Positions 8,153 through 16,765 of a stretch of DNA of 64,000 nt are shown piece by piece. The stretch is from Erythrobacteraceae bacterium CCH12-C2 (GTDB lineage: Bacteria; Pseudomonadota; Alphaproteobacteria; Sphingomonadales; Sphingomonadaceae). The notes beneath the pieces were generated by a model, which saw nothing but the letters and a program-made list of their open reading frames with translations, was not told the origin of the DNA and did no database searches. Position 1 is the stretch's first letter; each line of letters opens with the position of its first letter. The stretch is taken from the NCBI GenBank assembly GCA_001556995.1, contig LSKF01000120.1, positions 53,536-117,535 on the forward strand. The letters are read 5' to 3'. The position numbers were made by a program, and so were the translations under genes.

Positions 8153-10786
8153 ATGCGAATTCGCGCTCTCCTTCTTGCCTCGCTTGTCATGCCTGCAACG
8201 CCTGCCTTCGCGCAGGACGAGGAAACGCAGGCGACCGACGCCGGACAGGCGATCATCGTGACGGGTTCGCGCCGTGCCGACCGCACCGTCGGTGACAGCG
8301 CCGTGCCGATCGATCTCATCACCGCCGATCAGCTGAACAATTCCGGCTTAACCGAAACCGCGCGCCTGCTGCGCGATCTGGTGCCGAGTCTCAACTTCCC
8401 GCAGCCCTCGATCACCGACGGTACCGACGTGATCCGACCCGCCACCTTGCGCGGATTGGGCGCGGACCAGACCCTCGTGCTCATCAACGGCAAGCGCCGC
8501 CATGCCTCGGCGCTGCTCAACATCAATGGCTCGGTCGGGCGCGGGACGCAGGCGGTCGACATCAACTTCATCCCGGCTTCCGCGATTGGCCAGATCGAAG
8601 TGCTGCGCGATGGCGCGGCGGCGCAATATGGCTCGGACGCGATCGCCGGGGTGATCAACTTCCAGCTCAACAACGCGCGGAAGGGCGCAACATTCTCGGC
8701 CACCTATGGCGGCTATGTCACCAATATCGACGGGGTGAACGAGATTACCGGCCTCGTGATTGGCGCCAACGGCCAGCCCACGCTGGCACCCGATGGCACG
8801 CTGGCCGTGAACGATACGGGCAAGAAGCTCAGCGTGACCGATGGCGGGGTGCTGACGCTATCATCGAACTTTGGCCTTCCGCTCGGCGCAGACGGGTTCA
8901 TCAACCTGACCGCAGAGTATCGCGACCGCGATGACACCAACCGCACCGGCTATGACCGACGCACGCAGTACAATATCGTCGGCGGTCTGCGTGACCCGCG
9001 CGAGCAGACCTTTGACCGCCGCTCGCACCGATATGGCGATGCGCGGACCGAGGATTTCTCGCTGTTTGCCAATATGGGCATCCCGCTGGATGATCAGGTC
9101 GAATTCTATGCGTTTGGCGGCTATGGCGAACGGCGCGGGAATTCCGCCGGCTTCTATCGCATCCCCTCGGATGCGCGCAACGTCGTGGCCATCTATCCCG
9201 ATGGGTTCCTGCCGGAAATTGACACGCTTTCGAAGGACTGGTCCATCACCGGCGGCATTCGCGGCGAACTGGGCGGGTGGGATTTCGATCTTTCGGCGCA
9301 ATATGGCCAGAATCAGGTCGATTACCGCGTGCTCAATTCGCTCAATGCTTCGCTCGGCGCGGCCAGCCCCACAGAGTTTGACGCTGGCGGTCTGAAATAC
9401 ACCCAATGGATCAACAATTTCGGTGTTACCCGCGATATCGAAGGCCTGTTCGATCGCACCACGCTGGCCTTCGGTCTGGAGTACCGGCGCGAATCCTTCC
9501 AGGTCAGCCCGGGTGAGCCGGATAGCTTCCGCTTTGGCGGCGTGCGGGTGAACCAGAACAACCCGCTCAACACCAGCACCGCGGGCGCGGCGCCGGGCAG
9601 CCAGGTGTTCCCCGGCTTTCAGCCGACCATCGGTGGCGTTTCGGTCGTGGGCGTCAATGCCCGCGAGAACTTCTCGGCCTATGCCGAACTCGATATCGAC
9701 CTGATCCCGCAGTGGAACCTGCAGCTTGCAGGCCGTTATGAGGACTATTCCGACTTTGGCAGCGACTGGAACGGCAAGATTGCCACCCGGTTTGAAATCA
9801 CCGACTGGTTGGCGATCCGCGGCGCGGCTTCGACTGGGTTCCGCGCCCCGGGCGTCGCTCAGCAGTTCTTCGCCGCCGCTGCGACCAACAACGTGGCAGG
9901 CGTGCTGGTCGACGCCGTGACCCTGCCGGTCGGGAACCCGGTCGCTCAGGCACTCGGCGCATCGCCGCTCAAGCCCGAAACCGCATTCAACTGGTCGGTT
10001 GGTACGGTCTTGAGCCCGTTTGCGCGCTTCAACCTTACGGTTGACTGGTTCCAGATCGATATTGATGACCGCATCGTCCTGACCGAGAACCTCTCGGCAA
10101 CCCGCGATGCCAATGGCAATCCGAGCGGCACCGGCGCGGGGCGCGCGATTGCGACGATCCTCAACAATGCCGGGTTCAACACCATCTCGGCGGCCCGTTT
10201 CTTCATCAACGGGATCGACACCCGCACCCGCGGGGTCGACGCGATTGCAACCTACCGGATGGACATTGGCAGCTCGGGCAAGCTCAATCTGACCGCGGGC
10301 TACAACTGGACCGACAATGAGATCACCGGCCGCAACGATACGCCGGGCGCGCTCAATCAGGTGCCGGGGGTCGTGCTGTTCGGGCGTCTGGAATCGCTGC
10401 GCATCGAGCAGGGCCAGCCGCGCGACCGGATCAATCTCGGCCTCGATTATTCGCAGGACTGGGTTTCCTTGACGCTGCGTGGCAACCGGTTCGGCCGAGT
10501 GCTGGCGCCGGGCACCGATGCCTTTACCGACCTGACGATTGCGCCGGCCTGGGTGCTTGATGCCGAGGTGCGGGTCGAGCCGATCAACGGGCTCGAATTC
10601 GCGGTGGGATCGAACAACCTGCTCGACAAATATCCGACTTCGAACCCCACCGGGGTTGGCACTGATCCGGTGACCGGCAACCCGCGCAATAACTCAGCCA
10701 ACAACTACTTCCTGCCGTTTTCAAGCTTCTCACCCTTCGGCTTCAACGGCCGGTTCATCTATGGCCGGGTGAGTTATCGGTTCTAG
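8153..10786 (+). CDS. TonB-dependent outer-membrane receptor
   Basis: An 877-residue receptor. A signal peptide covers about residues 1-22 (ending PAFAQ). The TonB-box-like IIVTG lies near residue 36. The plug domain runs to about 170, with TLRGLGADQTLVLINGKRR and VLRDGAAAQYGSDAIAGVINF, and a beta-barrel ends in the typical terminal aromatic residue (GRVSYRF). The start is the ATG at 8153, because AAGGTGG at 8141-8147 sits five bases upstream; an upstream GTG at 8144 overlaps that site. Barrel features do not reveal the ligand. No transport operon adjoins it, so substrate and partners are unknown. Confidence 0.92.
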   Translation: MRIRALLLASLVMPATPAFAQDEETQATDAGQAIIVTGSRRADRTVGDSAVPIDLITADQLNNSGLTETARLLRDLVPSLNFPQPSITDGTDVIRPATLRGLGADQTLVLINGKRRHASALLNINGSVGRGTQAVDINFIPASAIGQIEVLRDGAAAQYGSDAIAGVINFQLNNARKGATFSATYGGYVTNIDGVNEITGLVIGANGQPTLAPDGTLAVNDTGKKLSVTDGGVLTLSSNFGLPLGADGFINLTAEYRDRDDTNRTGYDRRTQYNIVGGLRDPREQTFDRRSHRYGDARTEDFSLFANMGIPLDDQVEFYAFGGYGERRGNSAGFYRIPSDARNVVAIYPDGFLPEIDTLSKDWSITGGIRGELGGWDFDLSAQYGQNQVDYRVLNSLNASLGAASPTEFDAGGLKYTQWINNFGVTRDIEGLFDRTTLAFGLEYRRESFQVSPGEPDSFRFGGVRVNQNNPLNTSTAGAAPGSQVFPGFQPTIGGVSVVGVNARENFSAYAELDIDLIPQWNLQLAGRYEDYSDFGSDWNGKIATRFEITDWLAIRGAASTGFRAPGVAQQFFAAAATNNVAGVLVDAVTLPVGNPVAQALGASPLKPETAFNWSVGTVLSPFARFNLTVDWFQIDIDDRIVLTENLSATRDANGNPSGTGAGRAIATILNNAGFNTISAARFFINGIDTRTRGVDAIATYRMDIGSSGKLNLTAGYNWTDNEITGRNDTPGALNQVPGVVLFGRLESLRIEQGQPRDRINLGLDYSQDWVSLTLRGNRFGRVLAPGTDAFTDLTIAPAWVLDAEVRVEPINGLEFAVGSNNLLDKYPTSNPTGVGTDPVTGNPRNNSANNYFLPFSSFSPFGFNGRFIYGRVSYRF

Positions 10787-10811
10787 GACCGGGTTCCCTG
10801 TTTCAGGAAAA

Positions 10812-10843
10812 GACGCGGGCGGGAGGCACGTCTCGCCCGCGTC
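10812..10843 (+). terminator. Stem-loop after TonB receptor gene
   Basis: A perfect 10-bp inverted repeat (GACGCGGGCG and its complement) with a 12-base loop lies 26 bases after the receptor stop codon. There is no T-run, so it may be a stabilising 3' hairpin rather than a true intrinsic terminator. Confidence 0.5.
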
Positions 10844-10878
10844 GTCCGGCTCCTGTCCGGGCGAGGCGGTGGATGAAA

Positions 10879-10904
10879 ATCCTAGGATTGCAATATTTTA
10901 GGAT
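10879..10904 (-). terminator. Possible terminator of tRNA-Gln
   Basis: Read on the minus strand just after the tRNA, ATCCTA and TAGGAT can pair around a 14-base loop and are followed by TTTTC. The stem is short and the call is weak. Confidence 0.35.
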
Positions 10905-10909
10905 AGGTC

Positions 10910-10984
10910 TGGCTGGGGCGGAAGGATTCGAACCTTCGCATGGCGGTACCAAAAACCGCTGCCTTACCGCTTGGCTACGCCCCA
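10910..10984 (-). tRNA. tRNA-Gln (anticodon UUG)
   Basis: The minus strand folds as a 75-base tRNA with an encoded CCA. The 7-bp acceptor pairs TGGGGCG with CGCCCCA, with G as discriminator base. The anticodon arm pairs GCGGT with ACCGC around the loop TTTTGGT, giving anticodon TTG, which reads CAA. The T arm contains GGTTCGAATCC. All arms are intact. Confidence 0.96.
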
Positions 10985-10997
10985 GCAAGAGCGGCGC

Positions 10998-11025
10998 TCT
11001 ATAGCGGCTTCGATCAAGATGTGAA
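10998..11025 (-). promoter_or_regulatory. Promoter of tRNA-Gln
   Basis: On the minus strand, TTCACA (11025-11020) and TATAGA (11003-10998) are separated by 16 bases. The predicted start point lies about seven bases before the mature tRNA 5' end, a good fit for a short-leader stable-RNA promoter. Confidence 0.55.
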
Positions 11026-11065
11026 GGGGGCGAAAGCACGTAAATTCGCGCTTTCGCCGCGCCGT

Positions 11066-11938
11066 TCAGGCCGGGGGGCCGGCCTCCAGCCGCTTGCCTT
11101 CAAAGTCGGCCGCCGAATGGCGTTCCTTCAATTGCGTATCCTCGTGGCCCCACACCTTGTTGACGATCCGCCCGCGCTGCACTGCGGGCCGCGCGTTGAT
11201 CTCGGCCACCCAGCGGGCGACGTTGGTGTATTCGTCGATGTTGAGGAAGGTCTTGGCGTCGTTGTAGATATTGCCTTCCACAAACGGCGCGAGCCACGGG
11301 AAGTTGGCGATATCTGCGAGGGTGTATTCATCGCCGGCAAGGAACCGGCTCTCGGCGAGGCGCTTGTCCGCCACGTCGAAGATGCGCTTGGTTTCCATCG
11401 CGTAGCGATTGATCGGGTATTCGTATTTCTCGGGCGCATAGGCGTAGAAATGCCCGAAACCGCCGCCAATGAAGGGACCGCTTGCGACCTGCCAGAACAC
11501 CCAGCTCAACACCTCAGCGCGGGCCTGCGGCTCGGTGGGCAGGAACATTCCGAATTTTTCCGCGAGGTGCACAAGGATCGCGCCGCTCTCAAACACCCGG
11601 AATGGCGCGGGGCCGCTGCGGTCGAGCAGGGCGGGGATCTTGGAATTGGGGTTGATGCCCACAAAGCCGCTGCCGAATTGCTCGCCCGCGCCGATATTGA
11701 CCGTCCAGGCGTCATATTCCGCGCCCGCGTGCCCGGCTTCGAGCAATTCTTCGAGCATGATTGTCGCCTTCACCCCGTTGGGGGTGGCGAGCGAATAAAG
11801 CTGGAAGGGGTGCTCGCCCACCGGTAGCTCCCGCTCCTCGCGCGCGCCGGCGGTCGGCCGGTTGATGCCGGCGAAGCGTCCGCCCGAAACGGTGTCGGCG
11901 CTCCAGACGGCGGGCGGGGTGTAGGTGGGATCGGCCAT
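11066..11938 (-). CDS. yghU: YghU-type glutathione S-transferase
   Basis: A 290-residue Nu-class GST/disulfide-bond reductase. The sequence follows the E. coli YghU pattern closely: TYTPPAVW and GRFAGINRP at the start, LPVGEHPFQLYSLATPNG, the thioredoxin-fold segment NPNSKIPAL followed by FESGAI that binds glutathione (about residues 95-120), then GGGFGHFYAYAPEKYEYPINR in the helical domain and RPAVQRGRIVN near the end. The family has GSH-dependent peroxidase and disulfide reductase activity. The cytosolic enzyme starts at the ATG at 11938. It diverges from nadE across a 191-base gap. The long C-terminal tail is usual for this class. Confidence 0.93.
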   Translation of the reverse strand: MADPTYTPPAVWSADTVSGGRFAGINRPTAGAREERELPVGEHPFQLYSLATPNGVKATIMLEELLEAGHAGAEYDAWTVNIGAGEQFGSGFVGINPNSKIPALLDRSGPAPFRVFESGAILVHLAEKFGMFLPTEPQARAEVLSWVFWQVASGPFIGGGFGHFYAYAPEKYEYPINRYAMETKRIFDVADKRLAESRFLAGDEYTLADIANFPWLAPFVEGNIYNDAKTFLNIDEYTNVARWVAEINARPAVQRGRIVNKVWGHEDTQLKERHSAADFEGKRLEAGPPA

Positions 11939-12129
11939 GGTGCGAAGGCTCCTTGAAGGTTACCCGCGACACTTGGGCGCTGCCCCGCCAAGGTGCAAGC
12001 ATCGGTGAGCATCGAAAGACTAGGGCGCGGCAAAGCAGGACTTTTGCGGCCCCCTCAGCCGCCCTGCTAGGAACCTTGCGGATTCCTCGCTAGAGGCTTT
12101 CCCCGAACCACCCGGAGCGCGCAAGCACC

Positions 12130-14223
12130 ATGCCCGAAACCTCGCACCCCTTCTTCGATTGCCACGAACACGGCTTCGTCCGGGTCGCCACCGCGACCCC
12201 GTGCAGTCGTCCGGCCGATGTCGCCTACAACACCAAGGGCGTGCTGGCCGAGGCCGCGAAGGCCCATGCGGCGCAGGTCGATCTGGTGGTGTACCCGGAG
12301 CTGTGCCTCTCGAGCTATGCGATCGATGATCTGCTGCTGCAGGAGGCGCTGCTTGACCGGGTTGAGCAGGCGGTGGCGGAGGTCGTGGCGGCTTCGGCTG
12401 ACATCAGCCCGGTGCTGGTGGTCGGCGCACCGCTGCGGCGGGCGGGCAAGCTTTACAACTGCGCGCTGGTGATCGCGGGCGGCGAGTTGCTCGGCGTGGT
12501 GCCGAAGAGCTTCCTGCCCAATTACCGCGAGTTCTATGAAAAGCGCTATTTCACCTCGGGGCGCGATACGCGCGAATTGTGGATTGGGGTGGCGGGGATG
12601 GAGGTGCCCTTCGGCACCGATCTGGTCTTTACCGCCGGGAACCTGCCGGGCTTCAGCATCGGGGTGGAGATCTGCGAGGATTTCTGGGCGCCGATCCCGC
12701 CGGCGATGCGCACCGCGCTCGCGGGCGCGCTGATCCTGTGCAACCTCTCCGCCTCGCCCGTCACCATCGGGCGCGCGGATGACCGCCACCTGCACTGCCG
12801 TTCGAGTGCCAGCCGCGCCATCGCCGCCTATGTCTATTCGGCGAGCGGGCATGGGGAGAGCACCACCGATCTCGCGTGGGACGGGCAGGGCGTGATCTAC
12901 GAAATGGGCACGCTTCTCGCCCAGAGCGAACGGTTCGACCGGCGCGGCGAGCTGTGCATCGCCGATATCGACACCGCGCGCCTCGCAGCGGAGCGTCTGC
13001 GCAACCAGACCTTCGCCGATGCCGCCGCCGCTGAAGGCAACCCGGAAGATTTCTATCGCAAGGTCGTGTTCGAGCATGCCTTCACCGCAGGCGACATTGG
13101 CCTTAGGCGCGATGTCGCGCGCTTCCCCTTTGTCCCTGACCGGCCCGACAAGCTCGACGAGGACTGTTACGAGGCCTTCAACATCCAGGTCGATGCGCTG
13201 ATGCGGCGAATCGAGTCCACGGGCGCAAAGAGCCTTGTGATCGGGATTTCGGGCGGGCTCGATAGCACCCATGCGCTGATCGTTGCGGCCAAGGCGTGCG
13301 ACCGACTGGGCCTGCCGAGAAGCTTCATCCGGGGCTACACCATGCCCGGCTTCGGCACGTCCGAGGGCACCAAGACCAATGCTCTCCGCCTGATGGCGGC
13401 GCTGGAGATCACGGCGGGTGAGATCGACATTACCCCTGCCGCCAACCGGATGCTCGCCGATATCGGCCACGCCTTTGCTGATGGCGAGCCGGTGCATGAC
13501 GTGGTGTTCGAGAATGTCCAGGCGGGCCTGCGCACCGATTACCTGTTCCGCCTCGCAGGCCAGCATGGAGGCTTTGTGCTCGGCACGGGCGACCTCAGCG
13601 AGCTGGCGCTCGGCTGGTGCACCTATGGTGTGGGCGACCACATGAGCCATTACGGGATCAATGCAGGCGTGCCCAAGACGCTGATCCAGTATCTGATCCG
13701 CTGGGTGATCGCCACCGGACAATTCTGTGATTCCTGCGCGGAGGTGCTCGGCGAGGTGCTGGGCACCGAGATCAGCCCCGAGCTGGTGCCGCCGGGTGCG
13801 GGCGGTGCGGTACAATCGACCGAGAGTCTGGTGGGGCCTTACGAATTGAACGACTTCTTCCTCCACCACGTGATCCGCTATGGTCAGCGCCCTTCCAAGG
13901 TTGCGTTTCTGGCGTGGCATGCGTGGAAGGATGCTGCAGCGGGGCTGTGGCCTGCGGGCTTCCCGGCGGATCGCCGCAATGCCTATACCTTGCCGACCAT
14001 TGCGCATTGGCTGGACAAGTTCCTGCACCGTTTCTTCGGCTTCTCGCAGTTCAAGCGTTCCGCGCTTCCCAACGGGCCCAAGGTCAGCTCGCAAGGCGCA
14101 CTTTCCCCGCGCGGGGACTGGCGCGCGCCGTCCGATGCGGTGGCGACCGTGTGGCGCGCAGAATTGCGGGAGAAGCTGCCCGAGGATGTGGTGCGCGAGG
14201 TATTCGGCGACCCTCCCGCCTGA
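12130..14223 (+). CDS. nadE: Glutamine-dependent NAD+ synthetase
   Basis: A 697-residue two-domain enzyme that makes NAD+ from nicotinate adenine dinucleotide, ATP and glutamine-derived ammonia. The N-terminal carbon-nitrogen hydrolase (amidase) domain, about 15-290, carries the catalytic triad Glu57, Lys126 and Cys182. The C-terminal synthetase domain has the ATP pyrophosphatase P-loop SGGLDST at 374-380. Its length matches the long glutamine-dependent form. The stop codon overlaps the start of the EamA permease gene by one base, so the two are translationally coupled. Confidence 0.96.
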   Translation: MPETSHPFFDCHEHGFVRVATATPCSRPADVAYNTKGVLAEAAKAHAAQVDLVVYPELCLSSYAIDDLLLQEALLDRVEQAVAEVVAASADISPVLVVGAPLRRAGKLYNCALVIAGGELLGVVPKSFLPNYREFYEKRYFTSGRDTRELWIGVAGMEVPFGTDLVFTAGNLPGFSIGVEICEDFWAPIPPAMRTALAGALILCNLSASPVTIGRADDRHLHCRSSASRAIAAYVYSASGHGESTTDLAWDGQGVIYEMGTLLAQSERFDRRGELCIADIDTARLAAERLRNQTFADAAAAEGNPEDFYRKVVFEHAFTAGDIGLRRDVARFPFVPDRPDKLDEDCYEAFNIQVDALMRRIESTGAKSLVIGISGGLDSTHALIVAAKACDRLGLPRSFIRGYTMPGFGTSEGTKTNALRLMAALEITAGEIDITPAANRMLADIGHAFADGEPVHDVVFENVQAGLRTDYLFRLAGQHGGFVLGTGDLSELALGWCTYGVGDHMSHYGINAGVPKTLIQYLIRWVIATGQFCDSCAEVLGEVLGTEISPELVPPGAGGAVQSTESLVGPYELNDFFLHHVIRYGQRPSKVAFLAWHAWKDAAAGLWPAGFPADRRNAYTLPTIAHWLDKFLHRFFGFSQFKRSALPNGPKVSSQGALSPRGDWRAPSDAVATVWRAELREKLPEDVVREVFGDPPA

Positions 14224-15122
14224 TGCCCAAGAGCCTACCCCTCTCCGCGCTCGGGATCATGCTGTTCTGCAACGTCGCTTGGGCGATGAATGTGGTGGTG
14301 AGCAAGATCGCGGTGTCAACGCTTGGCCTGCCACCGCTGTTCTACACCGTGTTGCGTTCGGCGACGGTGCTGGCGGTGCTGTTCCCGCTGCTACGCCATA
14401 TTCCCCAGCGCCTGCCGCTGGTGCTTGCCGTCGGGTTTGCAGTGACGGGGGGGAGTTTCGGGCTGCAATTCGTGGGGCTACAGACCGCGAGCCCCTCGGC
14501 GGTGGGGATCGTCAATCTCTCAGGAGCGCCGCTTACCGTCCTGTTTGCCGTCATCTTTCTGGGCGAGGAAGTGCGCTGGCGGCGCGGGCTGGGGATGGCG
14601 CTGGCGCTGGGCGGCGTGGGGCTTGCGATCGGCGCGCCTTCGGGGGCGAATGATCCGGTGGGGCTGGGGTTTGCCTTTGCCGGGGTGTTGATCGGGGCCT
14701 TCGCCTCGGTGTTCGTCAAGCGGATCGAGATTGGCTCGGTGACCTTGCAGGCGTGGGCCGCAGTGGCTTCGCTGGCGGTGATGCTGCCAGCATCGCTGCT
14801 GCTGGAAACGGGGCAGATCGCCGCCGTGGAGGCCGCGCCGCTGGCAGTGGCGGGGTGCGTGCTGTTTGCCGGGCTGGTGGTGTCGGTCGGCGCGCATTCA
14901 TCCTATTTCCGGCTGTTCCAGCGCCATGATGCGAACCTGATCGTGCCGCTCACCCTGCTGACCCCGCTGCTGACCATCGCCTTCGGGACGTGGCTGACGG
15001 GGGACACGATCGACTGGTCATTGATCGTCGGCGGGACGATGGCGCTGACCGGCGTGGCGATCATCGTCATCCGCCCCAGCCGCACGATCTTCAAACCGTG
15101 GCTGATGCGGCCCAAGCTGTAA
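14223..15122 (+). CDS. EamA/DMT-family permease
   Basis: A 299-residue inner-membrane protein with about ten hydrophobic helices in two EamA half-repeats. Each half ends in the family-like pattern, for example APLTVLFAVIFLGEEVRWRRGLGMALALGG and TPLLTIAFGTWLTGDT near the C-terminus. Such proteins export or import small metabolites; the substrate is unknown. The ATG overlaps the nadE stop (TGATG), which decides the start against a longer 402-codon open frame reading through nadE in another frame. The perfect parS site begins eight bases after its stop. Confidence 0.88.
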   Translation: MPKSLPLSALGIMLFCNVAWAMNVVVSKIAVSTLGLPPLFYTVLRSATVLAVLFPLLRHIPQRLPLVLAVGFAVTGGSFGLQFVGLQTASPSAVGIVNLSGAPLTVLFAVIFLGEEVRWRRGLGMALALGGVGLAIGAPSGANDPVGLGFAFAGVLIGAFASVFVKRIEIGSVTLQAWAAVASLAVMLPASLLLETGQIAAVEAAPLAVAGCVLFAGLVVSVGAHSSYFRLFQRHDANLIVPLTLLTPLLTIAFGTWLTGDTIDWSLIVGGTMALTGVAIIVIRPSRTIFKPWLMRPKL

Positions 15123-15130
15123 GCCAGCGA

Positions 15131-15146
15131 TGTTTCACGTGAAACA
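15131..15146. promoter_or_regulatory. parS centromere site (ParB-binding)
   Basis: The sequence TGTTTCACGTGAAACA is a perfect 16-base palindrome identical to the bacterial chromosomal parS consensus. ParB loads here as a clamp and ParA moves the origin region. It lies between the EamA permease gene and the azoreductase gene, outside any coding sequence. It is the only full match I see in the window. ParA and ParB genes are not in the window. Confidence 0.93.
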
Positions 15147-15276
15147 TTTCAAGAACATAAATTGCCACAACGAGCGTGGCAATGACCCCGCGATGAAACG
15201 GCAATGACCCGCCGACGACCCGCGAACGGGTGACCGGGGGCGAGGGACGCCCCCGGTTCACGATGCAATGCGCCGA

Positions 15277-15873
15277 TCAGGCCGCGAGCTTGAGCGCGGC
15301 TTCCTTGGCGGCGGCGATCTTTTCCTCGCCGTCCACACCCATGATCCCGTCGGCCGCCACGATTGCGACATCGGTGATGCCGAGGAAACCAAGGAAGAAG
15401 GTCAGCCAGCGGCTCATGTAGTCGAAGTCAGCGCCCACGGGGGTGCCGCCGCTGGCGATGGCGAGATAGGCCTTCTTGCCGGTCAGCAGGCCTTCGGGGC
15501 CATTGGCGGTGTAGCGGAAGGTAGTGCCGACACGGGCGACGAGGTCGGCCCAGGCCTTGAGCACGGCGGGCGGGCCGAAATTGTAGATCGGCGAGGCGAT
15601 CACGATTGTGTCGGCCGCCTGCAATTCGGCGATCAGGGTGTCGGCGATGGCGGCGAGCTCGGCCTGCTCCGGCGTGCGATCCGCCGCCGGGGTGAGGTTC
15701 GCGCCAAACCGCTCGGCGCTGACATAGGGCAGGTCGTTGGCGGCCAGATCACGGGTGGTGACGCTGGCACCGCTCTTGGCAGCAAGGCCATCGACGATGG
15801 ACTGGCCCAGCCCGCGCGAGATGCTCTCGGCGTCCGAACGGATGCTGGCGGTGATGTAGAGAATGTTGCTCAT
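15277..15873 (-). CDS. azoR: FMN-dependent NADH-azoreductase
   Basis: A 198-residue flavodoxin-fold quinone/azo reductase. Visible are the FMN phosphate-binding start ITASIRSDAESIS (residues 6-18), ASPIYNFGPPAVLKAWAD around residue 90, and ASGGTPVG with the isoalloxazine-contacting loop around 140. Length fits AzoR/AcpD. The ATG at 15873 has AAGGAA seven bases upstream. It follows the pirin gene by 87 bases on the same strand with a hairpin between them; both are plausible targets of the LysR gene beyond pirin. In vivo it probably reduces quinones. Confidence 0.92.
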   Translation of the reverse strand: MSNILYITASIRSDAESISRGLGQSIVDGLAAKSGASVTTRDLAANDLPYVSAERFGANLTPAADRTPEQAELAAIADTLIAELQAADTIVIASPIYNFGPPAVLKAWADLVARVGTTFRYTANGPEGLLTGKKAYLAIASGGTPVGADFDYMSRWLTFFLGFLGITDVAIVAADGIMGVDGEEKIAAAKEAALKLAA

Positions 15874-15909
15874 GGCAGGGTTCCTTTTGTGCAAGAGAGG
15901 AAGGGGGGT

Positions 15910-15948
15910 GGAGCCGACCGCTCGGGGGAGAGGGGGGCGGCCGGCTCC
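15910..15948 (-). terminator. Hairpin between pirin and azoreductase genes
   Basis: GGAGCCG at 15910-15916 pairs with CGGCTCC at 15942-15948. There is no T-run on the minus strand, so partial termination or an mRNA processing role is possible but unproven. Confidence 0.35.
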
Positions 15949-15960
15949 GGCGGGGTGGTG

Positions 15961-16662
15961 TCAGGCAGCGTCGACCAGCACGACTTCGCTGTCTTCCAGC
16001 GCGGTGATCGTCACCGATTGTTGCGCTGTGATCGCGACACCATCACGGGCATTCGCCTCGACATCGTCGATGCGGATCTTGCCGGTGGCGGGCACCAGAT
16101 AGAGGTGACGGTCAGCGCTGCGGGGCGTGTAGGTCACGCTTTCCCCGGCCCGGATCGTCGCCCCCAGCACCCGCGCATCGGCGCGGATCTTGAGTGCATC
16201 ATTGTCGTTCGCCACGCCGCTCGCGAGCGGCACGAAGCTGCCGTTGCGGTCGTCCTTGGGGAACTGGCGCGCGCCCCAGCTGGGTTCGCCGCCGCGCTCG
16301 TCGGGGATGATCCAGATCTGGAACAGCGTGGTTTCCTCGCCTTCGAGGTTGTATTCCGAGTGGCGCACGCCATTGCCGGCGCTCATCACCTGCACGTCGC
16401 CCGCTTCGGTGCGGCCTTCATTGCCCATGCTGTCGCGGTGCGTGATCGCGCCCTTGCGGACATAGGTGATGATTTCCATGTCGCTGTGCGGATGGGTGGG
16501 AAAGCCGGTGCCGGGCGCGATCGCGTCATCGTTCCAGACCCTGAGTGCGCCCCAATGGACGCGGGCGGGATCGTGGTAATTGGCGAAAGAGAAGTGATGA
16601 TGCGCATCGAGCCAGCCGTGGTTGGCGGCGCCGAGGGTGTTGAAGGGACGAAGTTCGATCAT
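15961..16662 (-). CDS. Pirin family protein
   Basis: A 233-residue bicupin of the YhhW/pirin type. The N-terminal cupin has the metal-binding cluster FPTHPHSDMEII (about residues 55-66: two His plus later His and Glu in AGNGVRHSEYN), as in quercetinase-like pirins. The ATG at 16662 has AGGAG upstream, which rules out a 32-codon extension. The gene is divergent from the LysR gene at 16766 with a 103-base shared control region. That layout suggests LysR controls pirin and probably the azoreductase downstream, a common redox-response pairing. Confidence 0.92.
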   Translation of the reverse strand: MIELRPFNTLGAANHGWLDAHHHFSFANYHDPARVHWGALRVWNDDAIAPGTGFPTHPHSDMEIITYVRKGAITHRDSMGNEGRTEAGDVQVMSAGNGVRHSEYNLEGEETTLFQIWIIPDERGGEPSWGARQFPKDDRNGSFVPLASGVANDNDALKIRADARVLGATIRAGESVTYTPRSADRHLYLVPATGKIRIDDVEANARDGVAITAQQSVTITALEDSEVVLVDAA

Positions 16663-16765
16663 GTCGTGTCTCCTGTCTTGGTGAAGCCCAGATAGGACAC
16701 CAAGCCTGTGCGGATAAGTGCAATAAAACTTGCCAAGATGTTCGGAATATCTGAACATGTGAGAT

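Noticed and set aside
12067..14094. Long minus-strand frame of 675 codons opposite nadE
   Set aside because: nadE has all catalytic motifs in the other direction; this frame is His/Arg-rich and typical of a shadow.
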